Positions 56,769 to 64,000 of a stretch of DNA of 64,000 nucleotides are shown piece by piece. The stretch lies in assembly GCF_023516455.1 (NCBI RefSeq), contig NZ_JAMGBA010000001.1, forward strand, positions 124,001 to 188,000, given 5' to 3'. A program made the position numbers and the translations under genes. This stretch comes from Sphingomonas caseinilytica (GTDB taxonomy: Bacteria > Pseudomonadota > Alphaproteobacteria > Sphingomonadales > Sphingomonadaceae). The notes beneath the pieces are model-generated. The model was not told the DNA's origin and did not search any database. It saw only the letters and a program-made list of their open reading frames with translations. Position 1 is the first letter of the stretch; every line of letters begins with the position of its first letter.

Positions 56769-58715
56769 ATGGACCGAACGCCCGCCGGCCGGCCCGACCT
56801 TCCGGGGTCTGGCGACCGCTTCAATGAGGAGAAGGCGACCTACGCGCTGCGTGGGGCGGATGCGCCTGACCTTGAGGCGGGGGTGAAGGCGATCCGCAAT
56901 GTGCTGAAGACGCTGCCGGCGCGGCCCGGCGTCTACCGCATGCAGGATGCGAAGGGGGAGGTGCTCTACGTCGGCAAGGCGAGGGCGCTGAAGAACCGGG
57001 TGACCAACTACACCCAGGTCACGAAACTGCCGAAGCGGCTGCAGCGAATGGTTGCCCAGACGCGCGACATGACGATCGTCACCACGCGGACGGAGGCCGA
57101 GGCGCTGCTCCTCGAGGCGCAGCTGATCAAGCGCTTTCGCCCGGCGTTCAACGTCCTGCTTCGCGATGACAAGAGCTTTCCGTTCATCCTGCTCCGGGAA
57201 GACCATCCCTTTCCGCGCGTTCAGAAACATCGCGGTGCGCGGCGGGCGAGGGGCCAGTATTTCGGGCCGTTCGCAAGTGCTGGCTCGGTTACCAGCACTC
57301 TTAATGCGCTGCAGAAGCTGTTTCTTTTAAGAAGTTGTTCTGACAGCTTTTTTGCCAATCGATCGCGGCCCTGCCTGCTTTATCAAATCAAGCGCTGCTC
57401 GGCTCCCTGCGTCGATCGTATCAGCAAGGGGGATTATGCCGAGCTGGTCGCTGACGCGAAGCTCTTCCTGGCCGGCAAGTCGACCGGGGTGCAGGCGCGG
57501 CTTGGGAAGCTGATGGCGGAAGCTGCGGAAAAGCAGGATTTCGAGCTGGCCGCCGTCTATCGCGACCGGCTTCGCGCCCTGACTTACATCCAGGGCAGTC
57601 AGTCGGTCCATTCGGAGGGTCTCGGAGACGGCGATATTTTCGCGCTGGCGAGCAAGGCCGGCCAAATGTGCATCCAGGCATTCTTCATTCGGGGCGGCCA
57701 GAATTGGGGCCACCGCAGCTTCTTCCCGGCCCACACCAACGACGTTCCGGAAGAGGAAGTGCTATCGACTTTCCTGATGCAATTTTACGAGGAGGTGCCG
57801 CCGCCGAAACGGATTCTGGTCGATCGGGATCTAGAGGAGGCCGAATTGATCGGCGAGGCTCTATGCGAGCGAGCCGGATACAAGGTCGAGATCAGCCAAC
57901 CGCAGCGCGGAGCGCGCCGAAAGTTGATTGAACAGGCGAAGCGCAATGCCGAGGAAGCGCTCGACCGGCGAATGGCGGAGACAACGACGCAGGGCAAGCT
58001 GCTTCGAGAGCTGGCAGAGGTCTTCGAACTTCCCGAGCAGCCGAAGCGGATCGAGGTCTATGATAACAGTCACATCATGGGGACGAATGCCACTGGCGCG
58101 ATGATCGTCGCCGGCCCCGAAGGCTTCCGCAAGAACGCCTATCGCAAGTTCAACATCAAGTCGGGCGTCACGCCGGGTGACGACTTCGGGATGATGCGCG
58201 AGGTGTTGGAACGGCGTTTCGCCAGGCTCGAGAAGGAAGATCCCGACAGGACCGGCGGCGAATGGCCCGACCTGCTGCTGATCGACGGCGGCAAGGGGCA
58301 ATTATCCGCGGTATGCGAGGTCATGGAAGAGCTGGGCGTACATGACGTGCCCGTCGTCGGCGTGGCCAAGGGGCCGCATCACGGTCGCGAGGGTCGCGAG
58401 GTGTTCCATTTGCCCGGGGGCAGGGAGATCACCTTCCCGCCCAACAATGCGCTGCTCTTCTATCTCCAGAGATTGCGCGACGAGGCCCACCGGTTCGCGA
58501 TCGGCACACACCGGCAGAAGCGGGCCAAGAGCCTGACCACCTCGACCCTCGACGAAGTCCCCGGCATCGGCCCGAACCGCAAGCGCGCCCTGCTGATGCA
58601 CTTCGGAACAGCTCGGGCGGTCAAGGGCGCGGCGCTTGAGGACCTGGAGCGTGCGCCCGGCATCAGCAAGGCGATGGCGCGCCAGATCCACGACTATTTC
58701 CACCCGCGCGGCTGA
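56769..58715 (+). CDS. uvrC: Excinuclease ABC subunit C
   Basis: UvrC makes the two incisions in nucleotide excision repair. The 648-residue protein has the GIY-YIG domain ([27 protein letters not shown]), a UvrB-binding segment ([28 protein letters not shown]), the RNase H-like nuclease domain ([31 protein letters not shown]), and the helix-hairpin-helix end ([17 protein letters not shown]). The ATG start gives about 30 residues before the GIY-YIG domain. Its stop overlaps the recO start (TGATG). Confidence 0.97.
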   Translation: MDRTPAGRPDLPGSGDRFNEEKATYALRGADAPDLEAGVKAIRNVLKTLPARPGVYRMQDAKGEVLYVGKARALKNRVTNYTQVTKLPKRLQRMVAQTRDMTIVTTRTEAEALLLEAQLIKRFRPAFNVLLRDDKSFPFILLREDHPFPRVQKHRGARRARGQYFGPFASAGSVTSTLNALQKLFLLRSCSDSFFANRSRPCLLYQIKRCSAPCVDRISKGDYAELVADAKLFLAGKSTGVQARLGKLMAEAAEKQDFELAAVYRDRLRALTYIQGSQSVHSEGLGDGDIFALASKAGQMCIQAFFIRGGQNWGHRSFFPAHTNDVPEEEVLSTFLMQFYEEVPPPKRILVDRDLEEAELIGEALCERAGYKVEISQPQRGARRKLIEQAKRNAEEALDRRMAETTTQGKLLRELAEVFELPEQPKRIEVYDNSHIMGTNATGAMIVAGPEGFRKNAYRKFNIKSGVTPGDDFGMMREVLERRFARLEKEDPDRTGGEWPDLLLIDGGKGQLSAVCEVMEELGVHDVPVVGVAKGPHHGREGREVFHLPGGREITFPPNNALLFYLQRLRDEAHRFAIGTHRQKRAKSLTTSTLDEVPGIGPNRKRALLMHFGTARAVKGAALEDLERAPGISKAMARQIHDYFHPRG

Positions 58716-59452
58716 TGCGGTTCACCACGCCAGCAATCATCGTCGCGCTCCGCCCGCATGGCGAGCATGGTGCGATCGTTCGCTTGATGACACCGGACCA
58801 TGGCCTGCAGGCGGCCTATGTGAGGGGAGCGCGCGGGCGCCAGTTGCGGCCCGTACTGATGCCGGGAAACCAGGTGGAGGCAACGCTATCGGCGCGAACC
58901 GAGGCCCAGCTTGCCCAAGGCACGATCGAGCTCGTCCATAGTCGTGGACCGCTTCTGCAGGAGCCGTTGCCGGCGGCTGCAATCGACTGGATCGCTGCAC
59001 TGACCGCGACGGTATTGCCGGAAGGCCAGCCCTATCCGCGCTTGTACCAGGCCCTGGACGGACTGCTGGCGGCGATCGAGGCCGCTCCGTCGGCCAGCGG
59101 CTGGGGAGCCGCGTTGGTGCGGTACGAACTGCTACTGCTCGCGGAACTTGGGTTCGGTCTGGATCTGGAGAAATGCGCGGTTTCCGGCGCGAATGACGAG
59201 CTGATCGCGGTCAGTCCCCGATCGGGCCGGGCGGTAAGCGCAGCGGAAGCCGAGCCCTATGCCGGGAAGCTGCTGCCGCTGCCACGGTTCGTCATCGAAG
59301 GGGGCACGGCGAACTGGCCGGAAATATTGGAAGGACTGGCACTTACCGGCCATTTCCTGCTTCGCGACCTGGTAACCGACCGGTCCGCCCCGATCGCCGA
59401 GTCACGAATCCGACTGTTTGAGCGCTTGCGAAAGGCTGCGGGTCAGGCATAG
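58715..59452 (+). CDS. recO: DNA repair protein RecO
   Basis: RecO helps load RecA at gaps. The 245-residue protein has the N-terminal OB fold ([31 protein letters not shown]), the helical middle part and a C-terminal [10 protein letters not shown]. The zinc-finger Cys residues of many RecO proteins are reduced to single Cys (e.g. EKCAVSG), so the finger seems absent or degenerate, as in other alphaproteobacteria. It overlaps uvrC by 1 bp, and apaG follows 8 bp later. Confidence 0.93.
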   Translation: MRFTTPAIIVALRPHGEHGAIVRLMTPDHGLQAAYVRGARGRQLRPVLMPGNQVEATLSARTEAQLAQGTIELVHSRGPLLQEPLPAAAIDWIAALTATVLPEGQPYPRLYQALDGLLAAIEAAPSASGWGAALVRYELLLLAELGFGLDLEKCAVSGANDELIAVSPRSGRAVSAAEAEPYAGKLLPLPRFVIEGGTANWPEILEGLALTGHFLLRDLVTDRSAPIAESRIRLFERLRKAAGQA

Positions 59453-59460
59453 CGTTAACC

Positions 59461-59880
59461 ATGGCCGATACACTCGCCCTGCTATTTCCCAATGTCGCGG
59501 TCACCGGCGAACTGACGGTCCGCGTTGCCGTGAGCTTCCTGCCCGAGCAGTCGGCGCCGGAGCAGGATCGCTGGTTCTGGTCCTACCACATCCGTATCGA
59601 GAATGACGGGGAACGGACGGTCCAGCTTATGGAACGTTACTGGCGGATCGTCGACGGACGCGGGAACGTCCATGAGGTGAGGGGACAGGGCGTGGTCGGC
59701 GAAATGCCCGTGATCACACCCGGAGACAGCTTCGATTATGTCTCCGGCTGCCCGCTCGATACGCCTGCGGGCACGATGGAGGGCCATTACATCTTCATCG
59801 ACGAGGAAGGTGACCGCGTTACCGCGGACATCCCCGAGTTTACCTTGCTTTCGCCGCTTGAGCCGGGATTGAAATCCTAG
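59461..59880 (+). CDS. apaG: ApaG/DUF525-domain protein
   Basis: The 139-residue protein is ApaG with the immunoglobulin-like DUF525 fold: VAVSFLPEQSAPEQDRWFWSYHIRIENDGERTVQLMERYWRI and VHEVRGQGVVGEMPVITPGDSFDYVSGCPLDTPAGTMEGHY. Its biochemical role is not known; it was named from a mutant altered in cobalt resistance and diadenosine tetraphosphate levels. The small spacing after recO suggests co-transcription. TTAACC in front of the ATG is noted. Confidence 0.95.
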   Translation: MADTLALLFPNVAVTGELTVRVAVSFLPEQSAPEQDRWFWSYHIRIENDGERTVQLMERYWRIVDGRGNVHEVRGQGVVGEMPVITPGDSFDYVSGCPLDTPAGTMEGHYIFIDEEGDRVTADIPEFTLLSPLEPGLKS

Positions 59881-59915
59881 GACTTAGGGCGCGGCCTCAC
59901 GGGGCATCAGTGCGT

Positions 59916-60269
59916 TCAAGCAGGACTGACCGGCTCTTGTTGGATCGAGAAATGCCCGTTGTCGTCATGAACTAGGATCCAGACGCCCAAGGCGATCGTC
60001 CCAAGCATAACCATAAGCGGAGCGAGTGGCGGAAAGCCGGCTTCGCCTCCGTCATTTGCAGCGGCGGCCGTTGCCGCGGCCGCGCTCGACGAGCTTCCGG
60101 TCATCGCGCTCAATGTCAGCCAGGGATTGGTCGATGCGGCGGCAGCAGCCTGCTGTACCTTGGGCGCCGGGGTTGGCGGTGCAGCCGCGATCGAGCCCGT
60201 CGGAACGGCGACAACCGCGACGGCAGTAATCACAGCACAGAGTCTACGAACAAGATTCGGCATCTTCAT
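59916..60269 (-). CDS. Ala-rich exported small membrane protein
   Basis: The 117-residue product has a signal-like start (NLVRRLCAVITAVAVVAVPTGSIAAAPP), a Pro/Ala/Ser-rich linker with runs of Ala and Ser, then FPPLAPLMVMLGTIALGVWILVHDDNGHF, a single membrane helix followed by a charged end. I do not recognise a family. It may be a small envelope protein. An upstream ATG 24 bp away is possible. A gap of 194 bp with no clear feature follows before the glycosyltransferase gene, probably with promoters for both. Confidence 0.6.
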   Translation of the reverse strand: MKMPNLVRRLCAVITAVAVVAVPTGSIAAAPPTPAPKVQQAAAAASTNPWLTLSAMTGSSSSAAAATAAAANDGGEAGFPPLAPLMVMLGTIALGVWILVHDDNGHFSIQQEPVSPA

Positions 60270-60463
60270 TCCACTCGGCAAAGGCGATCTCAACCGGCTG
60301 AGCCGCCTTCGTCCTGGCGATCATAGCCATAATCCGCTGGAATGCCCACGCCGGTTGGCAGTTAACTGTAATTTTCTCGCCGACTGTTGCAGCGAGGGCA
60401 GATTTCGACTGGCGTCGCGGCGATTAACCGGCAAGCTATCTGCTCCAGTAGCAGGATCGTGGT

Positions 60464-61615
60464 ATGACTTCGGAATGGGCAGTGCGAACCACTTCAGGCG
60501 CCCGCCCTGCCATCATCCTGTCAGCCAATTCATTCTGGAACGTCGCCAATTTTCGGGCCGGTTTGCTGAAGGCATTGGCCGCAGAAGGATTTCGCATCGT
60601 CATTGCGGCGCCCCAACCGGACGAGGAATGGGCGGCGCGACATGGAGCGTCGACGAATCCGATTTCCATCGATCGTTCGGGTCTCAATCCCTTTCGGGAT
60701 GCGCTGCTCTTTTTTGAATATCTCAAGCTGATCCGCAGGGTCCGGCCCGCAGCATTCATCGGCTTTACGGCAAAGCCCAATATCTACGGGTCGCTTGCGG
60801 CAGTCATTTGCGGCGTGCCGTCGTTGCCCAACGTCAGCGGACTGGGAACGGCGTTCATCAAGCCTGGACCGCTATCCGTCATTGTCGGCACTCTCTATCG
60901 GCTGGCATTCCGCAATTGCCCGATCGTCTTTTTCCAGAACCCGGACGACAGCGAACTCTTCATTCAACGGGGAATCGTGCGGCGGGAACAGGTCCGGATA
61001 TTGCCCGGTTCCGGCGTGGACCTTGCGCATTTCTCGCCGGCTCCGACACCCGATGCGATCCGCTTCCTGTTCGTCGGTAGGCTGCTCGGCGACAAGGGCG
61101 TTCGGGAATTCGTGGAAGCTGCACGACTGGTTCGCCAGGATCATCCCGACTGGATTTTTCAGCTGCTTGGCCCGCTGGACGAGGACAATCGCTCGGCGAT
61201 CCAACGAGCAGAACTCGATCAGTGGCTGGCGGACGGTACGGTGGAATATCTGGGGGCGGTCGATGACGTTCGGCCTCATATTGCCGCGGCAACTGCCATT
61301 GTCCTGCCGTCCTATCGGGAAGGTCTTTCGCGCTCCTTGCTCGAGGCCGCGGCGATGGCGAGGCCGCTCATCGCCACCGATGTCCCAGGCAACCGCCATA
61401 TCGTAAGCGATGGCAATAATGGCCTGTTGTGTGCGGTGCGGAAGCCGTTGAGCTTGGCGTCGGCCATTCGGAAGATGGGCCAGATGGCGAGCGGCGAACG
61501 GGAAGCCATGGGGCAGTCAGGCCGGGCAATTGTCGAGCGGGAGTTTAGCGAAGCCAAGGTGACAAGCGCTTATTCCGAAGCGCTCGCGCAACTTTGCAAT
61601 CGGCCGAGGAGTTAG
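60464..61615 (+). CDS. GT4-family glycosyltransferase (polysaccharide locus 2)
   Basis: The 383-residue GT-B enzyme has an acceptor domain typical of capsule-like transferases (IILSANSFWNVANFRAGLLKAL, FTAKPNIYGSLAA, GLGTAFI) and a donor domain with FLFVGRLLGDKGVREFVEAARLV, and VLPSYREGLSRSLLEAAAMARPLIATDVPGNRH with the Glu pair. It resembles PglA/WbnK-like N-acetylgalactosaminyl- or glucosyltransferases. The gene opens a second polysaccharide locus with a phosphatase and export genes behind it. Confidence 0.88.
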   Translation: MTSEWAVRTTSGARPAIILSANSFWNVANFRAGLLKALAAEGFRIVIAAPQPDEEWAARHGASTNPISIDRSGLNPFRDALLFFEYLKLIRRVRPAAFIGFTAKPNIYGSLAAVICGVPSLPNVSGLGTAFIKPGPLSVIVGTLYRLAFRNCPIVFFQNPDDSELFIQRGIVRREQVRILPGSGVDLAHFSPAPTPDAIRFLFVGRLLGDKGVREFVEAARLVRQDHPDWIFQLLGPLDEDNRSAIQRAELDQWLADGTVEYLGAVDDVRPHIAAATAIVLPSYREGLSRSLLEAAAMARPLIATDVPGNRHIVSDGNNGLLCAVRKPLSLASAIRKMGQMASGEREAMGQSGRAIVEREFSEAKVTSAYSEALAQLCNRPRS

Positions 61616-61622
61616 GATCGAG

Positions 61623-62387
61623 ATGCTCGGATGGCGCTCCAAAGAAGGGGGGCGTGCTCGCACTCCGCGAGGGCGCCGCGCCTATGCGATCGGGGACGTG
61701 CATGGCCGGCTCGATCTGCTCGACCAGCTTCTGTTGCAGATCGAGCAGGATATCGATCGCCGACCGACAAGGAAGGCCGCCCTGATTTTCCTCGGCGACT
61801 TGATCGACCGAGGAGCGGATTCGCGCGGCGTGATCGAACGGCTGCGCAATTATCGCCACAGCACCCTGAAGCCATATTTCCTCGCCGGGAACCATGAAGA
61901 GGTGCTGCTCCGCTTGCTGCAAGGGGAGCGCGGCATCCTGACGAGCTGGCTCAAATATGGCGGAGCACAGTGCCTGGCCAGCTATGGCCTGGATGTTGGG
62001 CAGCTGGACATCCGCAACGAACATGCGACGCTGTCGGCGATCCGGGGAATCATTCCGAACTCTCATGTGGAATTCATCTCCGGCTTTGGCGATACGCTTC
62101 GCTTCGGCGACTATCTGTTCGTTCATGCCGGAATTCGTCCGGGAATCGATCTGGAGCTGCAGAGTCAGTCGGACCTGCGCTGGATCCGATCGCCTTTCCT
62201 GGAAGATAAAAGCGATCATGGGATGATCGTCGTGCATGGCCACACGATCAGCAACGACGTCGAAGTGGAACATAATCGGATCGGCATCGATACTGGAGCC
62301 TATCGAACCGGTCGCCTTTCCGCACTTGCAGTCGAGGGCGAGGATCGCTGGTTCCTCGACACCGCGGCTGCTGCCGATCAGGGTTAA
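61623..62387 (+). CDS. Metallophosphoesterase (PPP-like)
   Basis: The 254-residue protein has every metal-site block of the PPP phosphatases: YAIGDVHGRLDLL, IFLGDLIDRGADS, LAGNHEE, FVHAGI and VVHGHT. No signal peptide is seen. In polysaccharide loci such enzymes may reverse tyrosine or serine phosphorylation of the export kinase or act on sugar phosphates. The gene is 7 bp after the glycosyltransferase. Which substrate applies is not known. Confidence 0.87.
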   Translation: MLGWRSKEGGRARTPRGRRAYAIGDVHGRLDLLDQLLLQIEQDIDRRPTRKAALIFLGDLIDRGADSRGVIERLRNYRHSTLKPYFLAGNHEEVLLRLLQGERGILTSWLKYGGAQCLASYGLDVGQLDIRNEHATLSAIRGIIPNSHVEFISGFGDTLRFGDYLFVHAGIRPGIDLELQSQSDLRWIRSPFLEDKSDHGMIVVHGHTISNDVEVEHNRIGIDTGAYRTGRLSALAVEGEDRWFLDTAAAADQG

Positions 62388-62504
62388 TTTACGTGACGTT
62401 AAATTAACCCATTTTGTCGATTGCACGAAAAGGCGCAGCGGGTATCTAAGAGGTTGTCCGTAATCGTGAATCTCAACTTAGCGCAGTTTTAGTCGGCAGT
62501 GTCC

Positions 62505-63197
62505 ATGATCAAAAAATTCGTAATGCCGGCGCTTCTTCTTGCAGGATTGGCGCTTGCCAGTTGCGCGGACAGCCCTGGCGGCCCCATTCCCTATAATGTC
62601 TCCAGTTTCGGAGTGCCGGACTCGCCGGCGCTGGTTCCACTGGAAGCGGGCTACAAGATCGCCCCGTTGGACACGTTGACGGTCAAGGTTTTCAAAATGC
62701 CCGATCTGTCGGGAGATTATGATGTCGACCTCGCCGGCAACATCTCCATGCCTCTGGTGGGAGAGTTGCGGGCTTATGATTTGACGACGGCTGAGCTTGA
62801 TGAATCGCTGACGCAGAAACTCGGCGCCAAATATCTCGAGAATCCCGATGTCAGCGTCGGCATCAAATCGTCGACGCGCCGAAGCGTGACGGTCGATGGT
62901 GCGGTGAACCGGGCAGGATCCTATCCCGTCAGTGGTCCGACGACCCTGATGCAGGCCGTGGCCGCGGCCGGGGGCGCGCGGGAGGATGCCAATATCCGTC
63001 GCGTCGCGATCTTCCGGACGATCGGCGGGCAGCGCCAGGCCGCGGCATTCGATTTGCAGGGCATTCGGCGGGGCGAAGCCAATGATCCACCGGTCTACGC
63101 CGGCGACATCGTCATTATCGACGGATCGGCGATCAAGGCGGCCCAGAAGCAGATCCTACAGTCCTTTCCGCTACTATCGATTTTCTCTCCACTATGA
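62505..63197 (+). CDS. Wza-like polysaccharide export lipoprotein
   Basis: The 230-residue protein has a lipobox signal (LALASC, Cys20), the polysaccharide-export domain (YKIAPLDTLTVKVFKMPDLSGDYDVDLAGNISMPLVGEL) and one SLBB-like domain (VTVDGAVNRAGSYPVSGPTTLMQAVAAAGG). It is much shorter than E. coli Wza and lacks a long C-terminal channel helix, like GumB-type members. It should be the outer-membrane export unit of the second locus. A GTG 6 bp upstream is an alternative start. The upstream 117 bp hold a TTAAATTAACCC run and are likely a promoter. Confidence 0.88.
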   Translation: MIKKFVMPALLLAGLALASCADSPGGPIPYNVSSFGVPDSPALVPLEAGYKIAPLDTLTVKVFKMPDLSGDYDVDLAGNISMPLVGELRAYDLTTAELDESLTQKLGAKYLENPDVSVGIKSSTRRSVTVDGAVNRAGSYPVSGPTTLMQAVAAAGGAREDANIRRVAIFRTIGGQRQAAAFDLQGIRRGEANDPPVYAGDIVIIDGSAIKAAQKQILQSFPLLSIFSPL

Positions 63198-63236
63198 TGA
63201 CTGCTTCCAGGAAACCGTCGACCTTGGAGTCACTGG

Positions 63237-64000
63237 GTGAACAATAATCTTGCAGTTCCCGACGGCGATGCGTGGCTGATCGATCGTTATGATCCCAGCC
63301 GCGGGCTTCGTCCGGGGACCGCAACACAGCCGGAAAATCCCGGTCTCGATCTCGCGGCGCTGCTCCGCATCGTCAATAACTGGCGCTGGCTGATCCTGGG
63401 CTGTCTCGCGCTCGGCATTTTGGTCGCGATCATCGTCACGCTGCTGACGCCGCCGACCTATCGTTCCTGGGTTACCCTTGAGGTCAATCCGCCCACGGTG
63501 GAGATCATGGACGAGCAATCGCGGGATCGCTCGTCGACCGGGGCGAATAGCTGGGACTTTATCGCTACCCAGGTCGGGCTGCTTTCCAGTCGAAACATAG
63601 CGGAGCGAGCAGCTCAGGATCTCAATCTCCCCAACAACAAGGAATTCGTCGATAGCACGGCCAACGTTCCGACCCGGCTCAGGATGGCAACGTCAAAGGT
63701 TGCAAGCGGCCTCGACGTGGAAGTGCCGGAAGAAGGACAGTTGATCCGGTTTAGCTATGTCGCCGAGTCCCCGCAGCTTTCGGCCACCATTGCGAACCAG
63801 ATTGCCGAAAGCTTTATCAATTCGAACCTGCAGCGCCGCTTCGAAGCGTCCGCCTATGCCCGGAACTTCCTGGAAAAGCAGATCGCCAAGACCCGAACGG
63901 ATCTTGAGCGTTCGGAGCGCCAGCTTGTTGCCTACGCGCAGGCCCAGGGGATCATTGTCACTGGAAGCGGCGAGGCGGGATCCTCACCGAGCGACGCCAA
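63237..64000 (+). CDS. Wzc/GumC-like chain-length determinant, N-terminal part
   Basis: The frame starts at GTG and runs open to the window edge, giving 254 residues of a longer protein. It has a polar start, a membrane helix (NWRWLILGCLALGILVAIIVTLLTPPTYRSWVTLEV), a Wzz-type periplasmic region and the beginning of a coiled coil (FLEKQIAKTRTDLERSERQLVAYAQAQGIIV). This layout is found in GumC and Wzc. The cytoplasmic tyrosine-kinase part would lie beyond the edge. The Wza-like gene ends 39 bp earlier, so both are in one operon. Confidence 0.87.
   Translation, partial: MNNNLAVPDGDAWLIDRYDPSRGLRPGTATQPENPGLDLAALLRIVNNWRWLILGCLALGILVAIIVTLLTPPTYRSWVTLEVNPPTVEIMDEQSRDRSSTGANSWDFIATQVGLLSSRNIAERAAQDLNLPNNKEFVDSTANVPTRLRMATSKVASGLDVEVPEEGQLIRFSYVAESPQLSATIANQIAESFINSNLQRRFEASAYARNFLEKQIAKTRTDLERSERQLVAYAQAQGIIVTGSGEAGSSPSDA

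Overview
This window is high-GC alphaproteobacterial chromosome, most likely from a member of the Sphingomonadales. That placement is an inference. It rests on a CcrM-type GANTC methyltransferase, a 49-residue aa3-oxidase subunit IV of the alphaproteobacterial kind, a three-gene proton-translocating transhydrogenase, dispersed palindromes beginning CGTCATTGCGAG, and the protein sequences in general. No tRNA, rRNA, CRISPR array, prophage or transposase was seen.

Bases 1-21,700 are a capsule island of the ABC-transporter (KPS, group 2-like) type. A left operon (1-8,321, plus strand) carries an unrecognised partial gene, a two-domain glycosyltransferase, kdsA, an SGNH-like protein, a GSCFA protein, an FkbM methyltransferase, a GT61 glycosyltransferase and a CmcI-like methyltransferase. 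A minus-strand operon (8,329-11,857) holds kpsE, kpsM, kpsT and a gene resembling the Fe(II)/2-oxoglutarate Kdo hydroxylase. A divergent plus-strand run (12,052-21,669) holds a KpsD/Wza-like exporter lipoprotein, an inositol-monophosphatase-like enzyme, a GT4 glycosyltransferase, the dTDP-L-rhamnose genes in the order rmlC-B-D-A, a KpsC-like protein with a shrunken first domain, and kpsS. Together they predict a rhamnose-containing capsule on a Kdo-based lipid anchor, decorated by acyl and methyl groups, with Kdo possibly hydroxylated. Many genes in these runs overlap by 4 bp, which suggests translational coupling.

Bases 21,700-47,700 are mostly housekeeping and catabolic genes: a YbaK-like deacylase, two acyl-CoA dehydrogenases, an alpha-methylacyl-CoA racemase with an aminotransferase and an ALDH7-type dehydrogenase, a receiver/EAL pair beside a double-PilZ protein (c-di-GMP signalling), msrA, a Sua5-type tRNA enzyme, a GntR regulator, a nitroreductase, a POT transporter followed by two amidohydrolase-fold proteins and an NnrU protein, glmM, a ThiD-VOC fusion, rnhB, ccrM, folP, an SDR enzyme and an atypical NtrC-family regulator. 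The ccrM leader holds seven GANTC sites in 153 bp.

Bases 47,800-53,800 hold aa3-oxidase subunit IV and a transhydrogenase locus in which pntA1 is parted from pntA2-pntB by about 3 kb. The interruption carries a minus-strand CHASE2/GGDEF-like/EAL protein and, beyond it, a 29-residue Trp/Gly-rich small ORF followed by three RNA hairpins, the last with a U-rich tail. This small transcription unit is the best candidate in the window for something undescribed.

Bases 53,800-60,300 carry an exported methyltransferase-fold protein, a His-rich TPR protein, a small membrane protein, uvrC, recO, apaG and an Ala-rich membrane protein. From 60,464 to the window end a second polysaccharide locus begins: glycosyltransferase, metallophosphoesterase, Wza-like lipoprotein and the N-terminal part of a Wzc/GumC-like protein.
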